Origin: Domibacillus indicus
Lineage (GTDB): Bacteria > Bacillota > Bacilli > Bacillales > Domibacillaceae
DNA length: 64,000 bases
Assembly: GCF_000970685.1 (NCBI RefSeq)
Contig: NZ_LAJB01000008.1
Location: 1 to 64,000 of the forward strand
Reading direction: 5' to 3'
A program made the position numbers and the translations under genes. A model generated the notes under the pieces. It was not told where the DNA came from. It did not search any database and saw only the letters and a program-made list of their open reading frames with translations. Of this stretch, positions 40,088-49,622 are shown in pieces. The first letter of the stretch is position 1. Each line of letters begins with the position of its first letter.

Positions 40088-40609
40088 ATGCGTTTAGCAG
40101 GAAAGAAAGTGATCGCGCTTGTTGAAGAGGAATTTGAAGATTTAGAGCTCTGGTATCCAATTTTGCGCCTGCAGGAGGAAGGAGCGGACGTACACCTTGT
40201 CGGCAAGGAAGCCGGCAAAAAGTATACAGGCAAGTACGGAGTGCCGGCAACCGCAGACTATTCGTTTGAAGAAATAAATGCAGACCAATACGATGCCATT
40301 CTGGTACCGGGCGGATGGGCGCCGGACAAGCTGCGCCGTTACCCCGAAGTACTTCATTTTGTCCGTGCTATGAATGATTCAAAAAAACCGATCGGCCAAA
40401 TTTGTCATGCCGGCTGGGTGCTTATTTCAGCAAACATTCTGCACGGGAAGAATGTGACCAGCACACCCGGAATTAAAGATGATATGACGAATGCCGGTGC
40501 AGCCTGGCATGATGAGCCGGTCGTAGTAGATGGCCATATTGTATCAAGCCGGCGCCCGCCAGACCTTCCTCCGTATGTGAAAGCCTTTGCGGACAAGCTG
40601 GCGGAATAA
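40088..40609 (+). CDS. DJ-1/PfpI-family protein
   Basis: The 173-residue protein belongs to the type 1 glutamine amidotransferase-like DJ-1/PfpI group. The nucleophile elbow PIGQICHAGWVLISA has the conserved Cys-His pair near residue 104, and the acidic residue is in EEEFEDLELWYP near the N-terminus. Relatives include YfkM and YraA, general stress proteins with deglycase or glyoxalase-like activity. A GAGGGAGG ribosome binding site precedes the ATG. Two palindromes in its promoter suggest tight control. Confidence 0.9.
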   Translation: MRLAGKKVIALVEEEFEDLELWYPILRLQEEGADVHLVGKEAGKKYTGKYGVPATADYSFEEINADQYDAILVPGGWAPDKLRRYPEVLHFVRAMNDSKKPIGQICHAGWVLISANILHGKNVTSTPGIKDDMTNAGAAWHDEPVVVDGHIVSSRRPPDLPPYVKAFADKLAE

Positions 40610-40668
40610 AAAAGAGACCGCTGTCCAAATAGGAAGCAGTCTTCTTGAAGAGCGATAATTTTTATTTT

Positions 40669-40715
40669 GGGGCGGTTTCTTATGCTTTAAAGGCGGGGTA
40701 TACTTTTACCGCCCC
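40669..40715 (-). terminator. Probable terminator of the gal operon
   Basis: GGGGCGGT pairs with ACCGCCCC across a long loop that itself contains another GGCGGGG able to pair with the same arm. The minus strand then runs into AAAATAAAAATT, so the structure is suggestive but not a textbook terminator. Confidence 0.4.
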
Positions 40716-40761
40716 AGGCATCATAATTACCGCCCTAAATTTTAGTACACCGGCTTCCATT

Positions 40762-41778
<1,017 letters not shown>

Positions 41779-43257
41779 TTAAAGTTGCTTTAAAAAACGG
41801 GCGAATCCCGCTCTTCCTTCTACTGTCTGCTTGAAGACGCCACAATCCTCCAGGCCTCTTAAAAATTTCGCCGCCACTGCCTGGCGGACAAATTCATCTG
41901 CATTTTCCTGCCCGTCATATGCCTTACGCAGTTCTTCTGCCCATTTGAGATGCTCTTCTTTTACTTTTCCAGATCCATCCGCTACGAAGGCCGCGACTTC
42001 GCTTAACTCTTCTTTTAAACGTGACGGCAGCACGGCCAGCCCCATTACTTCAATTAATCCGATATTTTCACGCTTAATATGGTGAATATCGGCATGCGGA
42101 TGAAATAAGCCGAGAGGGTGTTCCTCTGTTGTCCGGTTATTGCGCAGGACCAGATCCAATTCATAAACAGAGCCGCGCTTTCGGGCAATCGGTGTAATGG
42201 TATTATGGCGGGTGCTTCCTGTGAAAGAATAAATATCGCAGGCTTTGTCATCAAACGTTTTCCAGGAGTTTAATATATAATCGGCCGCCGCGGCCAATTC
42301 ATTCCGGTCTTCACTTTTCAGCCGGATAACGGACATTGGCCAGTACAGGGTAACGCCCTCCACTGCCGGGAAGCGTTCCATTGAAAACGACAGGTCCTCT
42401 CTTGCTTTCGCCATCGCAAATTCATATCGGCCTCCCTGGTAATGGTCATGGGTTAAAATAGACCCCCCCACGATCGGCAAATCAGCATTGGAGCCAGCGA
42501 AATAATGCGGAAACTGGGAAACAAAATCAAGAAGCCGTTCAAACCCTTCCCGGTCAATTTTCATATCACGGTGTTCACCCGATAATAAAATACAATGTTC
42601 ATTGTAATATAAATATGGAGAATACTGCAGGAACCATTCCTCACCGCCAAGCTCGACCGGAATAATCCGGTGATTGGCGCGGGCAGGATGATTCGCATGC
42701 CCTTCATATCCTTCATTCTCTACACAAAGCAGGCATTTTGGGTAATTTGTCTCCGGCTCCGGGCGCAGCTTTGCCCGGGCAATTTCAGCCGGATCTTTTT
42801 CCGGCTTCGATAAATTAATAGTAATATCAATTTCTCCATAATCGGTTGATGCTTTATAAGAAATATTTTTAGCAATCCGCTTTGTTTGAATATAATTGGA
42901 ATTTCGGCTCATATTATAAAAGAAATCGGTTGCCTGCTGCGGGGAAGACTGATAGTTTTCCCAGAATTCGCGGGCAATTTCGGACGGCTTTGATATAAAA
43001 ACATTCATAAGATCAGCGGCAAACATTTCTTTATCCTCTAAAAATGGCTGAACAATTCCTTTTCCAACTGCATATTCGGTAATTTTTTCTGCCAGATCTG
43101 GAATTGATATCTCTGTTTTTTCTCCGTCGGGCTGTTCAAAATTGTTCTCTTCCAGCAGGGCAAGCAGCCGGTTCCTTGTATACACATGGTCCCTTTTTTC
43201 AATCAGCCCCGCTGTTTGAGCTTTGCTGATAAGTTCTTCAATATAAGCAAAGATCAT
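41779..43257 (-). CDS. galT: UDP-glucose-hexose-1-phosphate uridylyltransferase, GalT2 type
   Basis: The 492-residue Firmicutes-type GalT exchanges UDP between glucose-1-phosphate and galactose-1-phosphate. The active-site region is GGSILTHDHYQGGRYEFAM near residue 280 (His triad-like HDHYQ), preceded by CLLCVENEGYEGHANHPARANHRIIP. It is longer than the E. coli type and matches B. subtilis GalT. It overlaps galE by four bases. Confidence 0.93.
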   Translation of the reverse strand: MIFAYIEELISKAQTAGLIEKRDHVYTRNRLLALLEENNFEQPDGEKTEISIPDLAEKITEYAVGKGIVQPFLEDKEMFAADLMNVFISKPSEIAREFWENYQSSPQQATDFFYNMSRNSNYIQTKRIAKNISYKASTDYGEIDITINLSKPEKDPAEIARAKLRPEPETNYPKCLLCVENEGYEGHANHPARANHRIIPVELGGEEWFLQYSPYLYYNEHCILLSGEHRDMKIDREGFERLLDFVSQFPHYFAGSNADLPIVGGSILTHDHYQGGRYEFAMAKAREDLSFSMERFPAVEGVTLYWPMSVIRLKSEDRNELAAAADYILNSWKTFDDKACDIYSFTGSTRHNTITPIARKRGSVYELDLVLRNNRTTEEHPLGLFHPHADIHHIKRENIGLIEVMGLAVLPSRLKEELSEVAAFVADGSGKVKEEHLKWAEELRKAYDGQENADEFVRQAVAAKFLRGLEDCGVFKQTVEGRAGFARFLKQL

Positions 43258-44255
43258 GAGCGGTCTGCTCCCTTATAGCCGTGAGGATGATGCTGATGCC
43301 AGTTCCACGCGTCGCGGATAATGGTCACAATGTCGGTCCGTGACGGAGACCACTCCAATGTTTTCCGCGCTTTTTCAGAAGAAGCGATTAATACTGCCGG
43401 ATCACCCGCGCGTTTTTCACCAATTACAGCTGGAATTTTGTGCCCTGTAACTGTGCGGGCTGTTTCGACAATTTCTTTGACTGAAAAGCCCTGGTTAGAC
43501 CCCAGGTTAAAAATGTCGCTTTCGCCGCCTTCTTTTAAATAGTCCAGCGCCAGAATATGGGCATCAACCAGGTCTTCTACATGGATGTAATCACGAATGC
43601 ATGTTCCATCCTCTGTCGGGTAATCCTCTCCAAAGATCGTAATATGCTCCCGCTGTCCGTTAGCCACCTGCAGAACCAGCGGAATTAAATGGGTTTCAGG
43701 CTCGTGATCTTCTCCAATCACTCCCGATGCACTTGCGCCGGCTACATTAAAGTAACGGAGGGAAACGAATTTTGTTCCATGCGCTGCATCACACCATTTC
43801 ATCATCCGTTCCATCGCCAGCTTTGTTTCGCCGTACGCACTTGTTGGAGCAGTTGGCGCTTCTTCAGTAATGGGCATTTTCTTTTGCTCGCCGTATGTGG
43901 CAGCGGAAGATGAAAAGACGATATTCTTTACTCCGTGCTTAATCATCGTTTCAAGGAGGATCTGTGTGCCAAATACATTGTTGTCGTAATATTTCAGTGG
44001 ATTTTCCATTGATTCGCCGACAAGAGAATTGGCAGCAAAGTGAACAACCTGGTCAATTTGCTCATGTTCGAATACTTCATTTAAAAAGTCCCGGTCACGA
44101 ATATCCCCTTTGTAAAATTGAACTCCTTCTGGTACTGATTCCTCATGCCCTGTTTCTAAATTATCAATCACCACAATATCACGATTTTGTGCCAGAAGCG
44201 CCCGGACTGCATGAGATCCAATATATCCTGCTCCACCTACAACTGCAATACTCAT
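43254..44255 (-). CDS. galE: UDP-glucose 4-epimerase
   Basis: The 333-residue short-chain dehydrogenase-like epimerase interconverts UDP-galactose and UDP-glucose. The NAD-binding motif is VVGGAGYIGSHAVRALL, the catalytic residues are SSSAATYGE and the YxxxK pair in SAYGETKLAMERMM. The ATG at 44255 has a GGAGGAGG ribosome binding site and overlaps the galK stop (ATGA). A longer frame to 44330 lies inside galK and is not used. Confidence 0.94.
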   Translation of the reverse strand: MSIAVVGGAGYIGSHAVRALLAQNRDIVVIDNLETGHEESVPEGVQFYKGDIRDRDFLNEVFEHEQIDQVVHFAANSLVGESMENPLKYYDNNVFGTQILLETMIKHGVKNIVFSSSAATYGEQKKMPITEEAPTAPTSAYGETKLAMERMMKWCDAAHGTKFVSLRYFNVAGASASGVIGEDHEPETHLIPLVLQVANGQREHITIFGEDYPTEDGTCIRDYIHVEDLVDAHILALDYLKEGGESDIFNLGSNQGFSVKEIVETARTVTGHKIPAVIGEKRAGDPAVLIASSEKARKTLEWSPSRTDIVTIIRDAWNWHQHHPHGYKGADRS

Positions 44256-45433
44256 ACCGTTTCCTCCTCCGTTAATTCGCGCGCACCGCCGCCGATATTG
44301 GCCATATAAAACGCCGCTTCGATGCCGCATTCTTCTTTATACCGTTTTCCTACTTCCTGAATAAATGAATCTATGTTTTCATTTTTCACAATGGCAATGG
44401 CACAGCCTCCAAATCCAGCGCCGGTCATACGCGCCCCGATAACACCCGGCTGCTCCCACGCCGTTTGAACAAGCGTGTCCAGCTCTTTTCCGGTTACTTC
44501 ATAATCACGTTCAAGTGAGCGGTGCGATTCATTCATCAAGCGCCCGACAGCTTCCAGGTTTCCTTCCTTCAGCTTGTTTAACGCTTCAATCGTCCGGGCA
44601 TTCTCATAAACAGCGTGCCTGGCCCGCTTTTCTAAAACAGCATCCCCAATTGCCGGGCGGTGCTGGTCAAATTGTTCAACTGTCAGCTCACCTAATGATG
44701 TAACATGTATTTGTTTCTGCAGCCTTTTTACTGCTTCCTCACACTCGCTTCGCCGTTCATTGTACTTAGATGAAGCAAGCTCACGGCGTTTGTTCGTATT
44801 CATTATAACAATGCTTGCATCCGGGAGCTCGATTGGCGCATATTGATATTCAAGTGTTTCACAGTTAAGCCAAATCGCCGCTCCTTCTTTTCCCATCCCA
44901 ATGGCAAACTGATCCATAATGCCGCTGTTTACACCAATGTAATTGTTCTCAACCTTCTGTCCGATTTTCACCATTTCAACACGGTCAATCGATAAATTGA
45001 ATAATCCTTCAAGCATCACCCCGGTTGCCAGCTCAATAGAAGCCGAAGAAGAAAGGCCGGCACCATTTGGAATATTGCCGTAAAAAAGAATGTCATATCC
45101 TTTACTAATTGGATAGCCTGCTTCAATCATCAGTTTCGTCATGCCTTTCGGATAGTTCGTCCAGCTGTCTTCTTCTTTGTAATGAAGTGCCTGAAGTGAG
45201 CTTTCTATAATGCCTTTTTCCGCAAAATTGACCGAGTAAAAACGAAGCTGATCATCCTCGCGCTTTGCTGCCAGAGCATACGTACCAAATGTAATAGCAA
45301 GTGGAAAAACGTGTCCGCCATTGTAATCGGTATGCTCTCCGATTAAATTAATTCGACCTGGCGCAAAAAAGATCCTCTCTGCCTGCTTCCCAAAGACTTC
45401 TTTAAATTTTAATTTTAATGATTTTAAATTCAT
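44252..45433 (-). CDS. galK: Galactokinase
   Basis: The 393-residue GHMP kinase phosphorylates galactose at C1. The galactokinase signature GRINLIGEHTDYNGGHVFPLAI is near residue 27 to 48, the ATP-binding motif is IPNGAGLSSSASIELATG, and the C-terminal motif is MTGAGFGGCAIAIV. It is the first gene of the Leloir operon. An AT-rich dyad lies in the promoter region upstream. Confidence 0.95.
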   Translation of the reverse strand: MNLKSLKLKFKEVFGKQAERIFFAPGRINLIGEHTDYNGGHVFPLAITFGTYALAAKREDDQLRFYSVNFAEKGIIESSLQALHYKEEDSWTNYPKGMTKLMIEAGYPISKGYDILFYGNIPNGAGLSSSASIELATGVMLEGLFNLSIDRVEMVKIGQKVENNYIGVNSGIMDQFAIGMGKEGAAIWLNCETLEYQYAPIELPDASIVIMNTNKRRELASSKYNERRSECEEAVKRLQKQIHVTSLGELTVEQFDQHRPAIGDAVLEKRARHAVYENARTIEALNKLKEGNLEAVGRLMNESHRSLERDYEVTGKELDTLVQTAWEQPGVIGARMTGAGFGGCAIAIVKNENIDSFIQEVGKRYKEECGIEAAFYMANIGGGARELTEEETV

Positions 45434-45470
45434 GAAAGCGCCCCCTTTTTTACTTCAATTTAACTTATAT

Positions 45471-45500
45471 TTTACTAAAAGTAAATATTTTTTTAGTAAA
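45471..45500. promoter_or_regulatory. AT-rich dyads in the galK promoter, candidate GalR site
   Basis: TTTACTAAAAGTAAA (45471-45485) is a dyad, and a further TTTAGTAAA half follows at 45492-45500. They overlap -35/-10-like sequences of the gal operon. The absence of the central CG usual for LacI-type sites makes the GalR link tentative. Confidence 0.45.
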
Positions 45501-45536
45501 AATTATTCCTTCAGCCATAAAATTTTCAAAAAAAAA

Positions 45537-45567
45537 ATAAGACCGTCGATTTTATCGACAGTCTTAT
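45537..45567 (-). terminator. Terminator after the secreted-protein gene
   Basis: ATAAGACTGTCGAT pairs with ATCGACGGTCTTAT, followed on the minus strand by nine Ts. Confidence 0.88.
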
Positions 45568-45586
45568 AAAAGTTGGATTTTCCATT

Positions 45587-46462
45587 TTATGGTTTCATTG
45601 TCATCCAGCTGCCGACATGGTGAACAGCCGTGCCGCCGAACGCTGAAGAATTTGCGTAAAATGCCTGTACTGCAGCCAATTCATTTTTCATTGCCGCTTC
45701 GCCTTCTTCAAAAAAAGAAATATTATCTCCTTCGCCGGTTTCTCCTGTCTCAACCCCAACTACAAGCAGCTTTCCATGCTTTTGAGCCATAGCGATTTCA
45801 TTTTTGACAAATTCAATAATAAGAGGCGCGCTGTCGCGATAAGCCATAATCGTTACGCTGTTTGTATTGGCAATTACCCATTCCGCTAAATTTCCTTTTC
45901 CATACGTATTTTTATAGGCTATTTCATCAAACCAGAATGGCATGTCGGCTTCAAGCGGAATTTTCAAAGAAGCTGCGCTGCTTTTTGCTTTCAGCAATAG
46001 AGCCTGGTAGGATTTAATTGCTGCTGCTTGATTTGATGTCCAGCCGCTGTATAAGTAAGGCTCTACATCCAAATGAATGCCGGCAAATTTCTGGCTGGCC
46101 GCTGAACCGTTTTGATAGCTGCTGAGCCACTGTATAAGCTGGTCCTGGCTCGTGTATCCCTTTGGAGCCACCCAGCCCGGCGCTCCATCAAGCGCATAAA
46201 TTTTCATTCCTCTGGCAGCGGCTTTTTCAATAAAGCTGCGGTATACATTCACAGAAACATCACGGTCAATTTGTACATACACTTTATTTACCTGCTTGCT
46301 TTCCAAAAAAGCCAGTGTTCCTGCTTCATCATTGACAATCATCCATGGGTTCCAGAGCCAGGTCGCCTGGCCGTTTGGCGCAGAAGCCTCTGCGTTAAGC
46401 CGGGGACCCGAGGAAGCGAGCAGCACAAAAAACAAAGCTGAAACGATTATTTTTTTCAACAC
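45587..46462 (-). CDS. Secreted TIM-barrel-like protein under c-di-GMP riboswitch control
   Basis: The 291-residue protein has an N-terminal signal peptide (KKIIVSALFFVLLASSGPRL, cleavage near AEA). The mature part has alternating strands and helices as in a TIM barrel: VNKVYVQIDRDVS, KIYALDGAPGWV, FAGIHLDVEPYL, IPLEADMPFWFDE, VTIMAYRDSA and LLVVGVETGE. The acidic DVEP at the end of a strand recalls glycoside hydrolases such as GH18-like proteins, but no family is certain. The start is GTG 46462 (or the following TTG) after GGAGGG. A class I c-di-GMP riboswitch lies directly upstream, pointing to a role in biofilm, adhesion or matrix turnover. Confidence 0.8.
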   Translation of the reverse strand: MLKKIIVSALFFVLLASSGPRLNAEASAPNGQATWLWNPWMIVNDEAGTLAFLESKQVNKVYVQIDRDVSVNVYRSFIEKAAARGMKIYALDGAPGWVAPKGYTSQDQLIQWLSSYQNGSAASQKFAGIHLDVEPYLYSGWTSNQAAAIKSYQALLLKAKSSAASLKIPLEADMPFWFDEIAYKNTYGKGNLAEWVIANTNSVTIMAYRDSAPLIIEFVKNEIAMAQKHGKLLVVGVETGETGEGDNISFFEEGEAAMKNELAAVQAFYANSSAFGGTAVHHVGSWMTMKP

Positions 46463-46500
46463 AAAAAGCCCTCCATTCTGTCAGCCGGGACTCACAGAAT
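46463..46500 (-). terminator. Riboswitch expression platform: terminator hairpin holding the ribosome binding site
   Basis: CATTCTGT pairs with ACAGAATG, extended by GCTCT (at the riboswitch 3' edge) with AGGGC, followed by TTTTTG. The gene's GGAGGG ribosome binding site lies in the 3' arm, so the same hairpin could stop transcription or hide the site. Confidence 0.65.
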
Positions 46501-46589
46501 GAGAGCCTGGCAACCTGACGACCATATGCTTATTAAGCATTTAGGCTCACGGCTTTGCGTCCTTTCCTTTCGGAGAAGTTTGCCTTTTA
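46501..46589 (-). ncRNA. Cyclic-di-GMP class I (GEMM-I) riboswitch
   Basis: On the minus strand the conserved GEMM-I blocks appear in order: AAGGCAAACTTCTCC, the GAAA tetraloop, GGACGCAAAGCC, the tetraloop receptor GCCTAAATG...TATGG, and GTCGTCAGGTTGCCAGGCTC. Spacing fits the Vibrio Vc2 aptamer. It precedes the secreted-protein gene. Whether ligand turns expression on or off cannot be read with certainty. Confidence 0.88.
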
Positions 46590-46652
46590 CAGATTATTTT
46601 GTACCACTATTATACATCCCATAAATACTTTTTGCCTAGTCCTTTTATCAGA

Positions 46653-47393
46653 TTACATTACTAAAAGAAGGGCTGCTGCTGTCGGCGTTAAAATAATCGC
46701 CGATTTTAGTAAAGGCTTAGGCACTATATTTGTGAACTTTGCTCCCAGATAAGCCCCGCATGCCGTACCGATTAAGACTTTCAGCAGCAGGAAAAAGTCG
46801 ATAAAGCCTTCCGAAAGGTATCCCGCCCCTCCTCCAATTGCAAGCGGGACAATCACAAGCATAGTTGTTCCAACAGACTGACGGATCGTTAAATGCAAAA
46901 GAATCATTAAGCCTATTTGAATAAAAGGTGCCGATCCAATCCCAAATGTGCCCGACAGCACTCCTGCCAGCAGGCCCAAAAACATACTTTTGAGAAAAAC
47001 TATGTACCTTCTTTCATCAATTTCCTTTGAAGTCTCCTGTAAGAAAAATAATTTCACTGCCAGCAGAAGCGCTGATAAAAACAGCATGCCTGCTGTGAGC
47101 CAATGCAGGGACTCATCCGGTATAACAGCTGCCAGCCTGGCGCCGCCAAACGAACCGGCCGCTGCAAATCCTCCGACGATCAGCCCTATCTTCAAATGGA
47201 TATTTCCTTCCCGATAATGGCTGAACGCCCCGGATATGCTTGTAAATGCCATTGCCGCCAGTGACGTGCCGAGTGCCATATGAATGGGTATATGAAAAAA
47301 TACCGTTAACACCGCAATAACAAAGCCGGCACCTCCCGCTCCAATAAAGCCGAACAGTGTGCCCAGCAAAAACATTGTGAGTACAATAAGCAT
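46653..47393 (-). CDS. TauE/SafE-family membrane transporter
   Basis: The 246-residue protein has about eight membrane segments in two repeats, each starting with a glycine-rich stretch (GTLFGFIGAGGAGFVIAVL near residue 12 and GLLAGVLSGTFGIGSAPFIQIGLM near residue 135). The TauE/SafE family exports sulfite or sulfoacetate or other organic anions. It lies downstream of ycsA on the same strand, but a terminator-like hairpin intervenes. Confidence 0.87.
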   Translation of the reverse strand: MLIVLTMFLLGTLFGFIGAGGAGFVIAVLTVFFHIPIHMALGTSLAAMAFTSISGAFSHYREGNIHLKIGLIVGGFAAAGSFGGARLAAVIPDESLHWLTAGMLFLSALLLAVKLFFLQETSKEIDERRYIVFLKSMFLGLLAGVLSGTFGIGSAPFIQIGLMILLHLTIRQSVGTTMLVIVPLAIGGGAGYLSEGFIDFFLLLKVLIGTACGAYLGAKFTNIVPKPLLKSAIILTPTAAALLLVM

Positions 47394-47446
47394 TTATCTA
47401 TTCATCTCCAGCTTCTTCTAATCTGTTTTCCATTTTAACAAAATAG

Positions 47447-47485
47447 AAAAAAGCCGCGCGGAAAATGAATTTCTTTCCTGCAGCT
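47447..47485 (-). terminator. Terminator-like hairpin after ycsA
   Basis: GCTGCAGGAAA faces TTTCCGCGCGGC with a few mismatches, then TTTTTTC on the minus strand. Confidence 0.55.
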
Positions 47486-47501
47486 CTTTCAACTTCTTTT
47501 T

Positions 47502-48560
47502 TTATTTCTTTTTCAGCCGTGCAATGATTTCATCGGTTACATCCTTCGTGGAATGCCTGCCGCCAATATCGCGTGTTAAAAAGCCATCGCTTGTCACGCT
47601 TTCAACAGTGTCGAGCAGCACCCGGCCCAGTTCTTCCTCGCCGAAATGGTCAAGCATCATTTTCGCCGTCCAGATCTGGCCAATTGGATTGGCCAGCCCT
47701 TTGCCCGCAATGTCAGGCGCTGAGCCATGCACGGGCTCGAACATAGACGGATACTTGCCGTTTACATTAATATTCGCCGCTGGGGCAATACCGATGCTGC
47801 CCATAATGGCTGCCCCAAGGTCAGTTAAAATATCCCCAAATAAATTGCTGGCTACGATCACATCAAACCGGTCAGGCTGGGTGACAAAAAAGGCAGCTAA
47901 TGCATCAATGTGCTGGGAATCGGTTTGAATACCAGGGTAATCTTTAGCCACATCTTCGAAAACGCTGTCCCAAAACGGCATAGAATACACAATCCCATTC
48001 GATTTCGTCGCGCTTGTAACACGGCTGTTTCGTTTTTTTGCCAGGTCAAATGCAAAACGCATGGCACGCTCGGTTGCTTTTCGCGAAAAAACAGCATTTT
48101 GAATGGCGATCTCATCATCTCCTTGATACATTTTCCCGCCAATCGAGCTGTACTCTCCTTCACTGTTTTCCCGGACAACCATAATATCGAAATCTTTTGG
48201 ATTCAACAGCGGCGAGCGAATCCCTTTGATCACTTTTGCCGGGCGAAGATTGATAGACTGCTCAAACTCACGGCGTATTTTAATAAGCAGGCCCCATAGT
48301 GATATGTGATCCGGCACAAGATTTGGATCACCGACCGCTCCCAGGAAGATGCCATCGAATTGAGAGAGCTGGTTCATTCCATCTTCCGGCATCATAGCTC
48401 CATGTTCCAGGTAATAACGGCAGTTCCACGGGAAATCGGTAAATTCAAAAGATAATCCTCCATGGATATCTGATACCGTTTTCAAAATTTCCGTTGCCGC
48501 TGCGACTACTTCTGTTCCGATCCCATCTCCGGGAATGTTAGCAATTTTCAATTGTTTCAT
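47502..48560 (-). CDS. ycsA: Tartrate/D-malate dehydrogenase, isocitrate-dehydrogenase superfamily
   Basis: The 352-residue NAD-dependent beta-decarboxylating dehydrogenase oxidises tartrate or D-malate. It has IANIPGDGIGTEV at the N-terminus, DIMVVRENSEGEYSSIGG, VTSATKSNGIVYSMPFWDSVF (catalytic Lys), FDVIVASNLFGDILTDLGAA (metal-binding Asp) and the NAD loop EPVHGSAPDIAGKGLANPIG. Relatives are B. subtilis YcsA and TtuC/DmlA. A palindromic operator lies just upstream of its ribosome binding site, and a GntR regulator is encoded one gene upstream. Confidence 0.92.
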   Translation of the reverse strand: MKQLKIANIPGDGIGTEVVAAATEILKTVSDIHGGLSFEFTDFPWNCRYYLEHGAMMPEDGMNQLSQFDGIFLGAVGDPNLVPDHISLWGLLIKIRREFEQSINLRPAKVIKGIRSPLLNPKDFDIMVVRENSEGEYSSIGGKMYQGDDEIAIQNAVFSRKATERAMRFAFDLAKKRNSRVTSATKSNGIVYSMPFWDSVFEDVAKDYPGIQTDSQHIDALAAFFVTQPDRFDVIVASNLFGDILTDLGAAIMGSIGIAPAANINVNGKYPSMFEPVHGSAPDIAGKGLANPIGQIWTAKMMLDHFGEEELGRVLLDTVESVTSDGFLTRDIGGRHSTKDVTDEIIARLKKK

Positions 48561-48577
48561 ACTCTATTCCTCCTTTT

Positions 48578-48594
48578 AGTCGACAGTCGACTGT
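48578..48594. promoter_or_regulatory. ACAGTCGACTGT palindrome upstream of ycsA, candidate GntR operator
   Basis: On the minus strand ACAGTCGACTGT (12-bp perfect) overlaps a second dyad AGTCGACTGTCGACT, immediately before the AGGAGG of ycsA. FCD-type GntR regulators bind short palindromes of this kind. The link to the upstream regulator is inferred. Confidence 0.5.
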
Positions 48595-48601
48595 ATTTTC
48601 T

Positions 48602-48838
48602 TTAGTTTACTAAATTAACGGTTTGCCGGCAATAAAAAAAAGAGCTATTTCTCGTTTTCAGCATACAAACACATTCACCTGGAGCCGGACAGATACAGAC
48701 TCCTTCGATACAGTAAACCGGAAGACCTCGCAGGCTCAAGGCCGAAGACGGACAGGTGAGACAGACGGCGCAGCGTGCCGGCTGGTCCATCGTTCGCCTC
48801 ATAGAAAAAGAGCAGCCGGCAGCCGCAGCCCCTTGCAA
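48602..48838 (-). CDS. Possible cysteine-rich small protein (TTG start), doubtful
   Basis: A 78-codon frame lies between the GntR gene and ycsA on the same strand. It contains ten cysteines, several in CxxC or CxC arrangements (RCAVCLTCP, YCIEGVCICP, ECVCM). If real it could bind metal. The start would be TTG 48838 or ATG 48799, neither with a good ribosome binding site, and no family is recognised. The frame may be fortuitous in a GC-rich leader. Confidence 0.25.
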   Translation of the reverse strand: MQGAAAAGCSFSMRRTMDQPARCAVCLTCPSSALSLRGLPVYCIEGVCICPAPGECVCMLKTRNSSFFYCRQTVNLVN

Positions 48839-48852
48839 GACTGCCCATCGCC

Positions 48853-49521
48853 TCAGGTCATTTGCTGCAGGACCTGTGTAATATGAGCTAGATCATGCTC
48901 CAAGTGTGTGATCATTTCCTGCGAAGCTTTTTCCTTATTCCGCGACCGAATATGGCCAAATATTTGCTGGTGTTCCCTTAAAATAATGGATGCCCGGTTT
49001 TGATCCTGGAAATGTAAAATACGGTAAAACTGTGTTAACGATTTTAAATCGTCTACTTGCTTTTGAAGCCGCTTGTTTTTGGTGAATTGAACAATAAACC
49101 GGTGGAATTTCGCGTTTAACGCTATAATTTCACTTGCTTCTGCCCCTCGCTGAATGGCCCTTTCCGCTTCCTCAAGCGCTGTTTTTATTTCGTTTAGTTC
49201 CTTGTCGGAGGCTAAAGCAACGGTTAAACTGACTGCAAATGATTCCAGAGCCATCCGGCAATAATAAATATCTTCTACATCCTTCAATGTCGGTTCGTAC
49301 ACCATCACTCGCGATTTATCATCAACTACAACCAGTCCTTCTTTTTCAAGAAGGCGGATTGCTTCCCGCACCGGACTTTTGCTTACACCGAACTGCTTGG
49401 CCAGCTGCGTCTCAACAATGCGCTCCCCTGGCTTGTACGTCCCATCAAAAATCATTTTTTTAATCGAATGATAAAATTGTTCATAATACGGTATTGGTTT
49501 TTCAATTGAAAATTCCTTCAT
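48853..49521 (-). CDS. GntR-family regulator, FCD subfamily
   Basis: The 222-residue protein has a winged helix-turn-helix (YKPGERIVETQLAKQFGVSKSPVREAIRLLEKEGLVVVDDKSRV) and a helical FCD ligand domain (DIYYCRMALESFAVSLTVA...LNAKFHRFIVQFTKNKRL) with metal-binding Asp/His residues. FCD regulators respond to organic acids. Its position upstream of ycsA and the palindrome there suggest it controls tartrate or malate use. Confidence 0.9.
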   Translation of the reverse strand: MKEFSIEKPIPYYEQFYHSIKKMIFDGTYKPGERIVETQLAKQFGVSKSPVREAIRLLEKEGLVVVDDKSRVMVYEPTLKDVEDIYYCRMALESFAVSLTVALASDKELNEIKTALEEAERAIQRGAEASEIIALNAKFHRFIVQFTKNKRLQKQVDDLKSLTQFYRILHFQDQNRASIILREHQQIFGHIRSRNKEKASQEMITHLEHDLAHITQVLQQMT

Positions 49522-49622
49522 TCTTCCACCTCCGGTTTGTTCCGTTTATTTTATCTTATCACAGCGGATTTTTTTAATTTCATTTTACATTAATGTTCTT
49601 TTTCAGAAAATTATGGTATAGT

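Noticed and set aside
48623-48886. 87-codon plus-strand frame between ycsA and the GntR gene
   Set aside because: Overlaps the GntR 3' end and shows no family resemblance or ribosome binding site; low-complexity Arg/Ser content.
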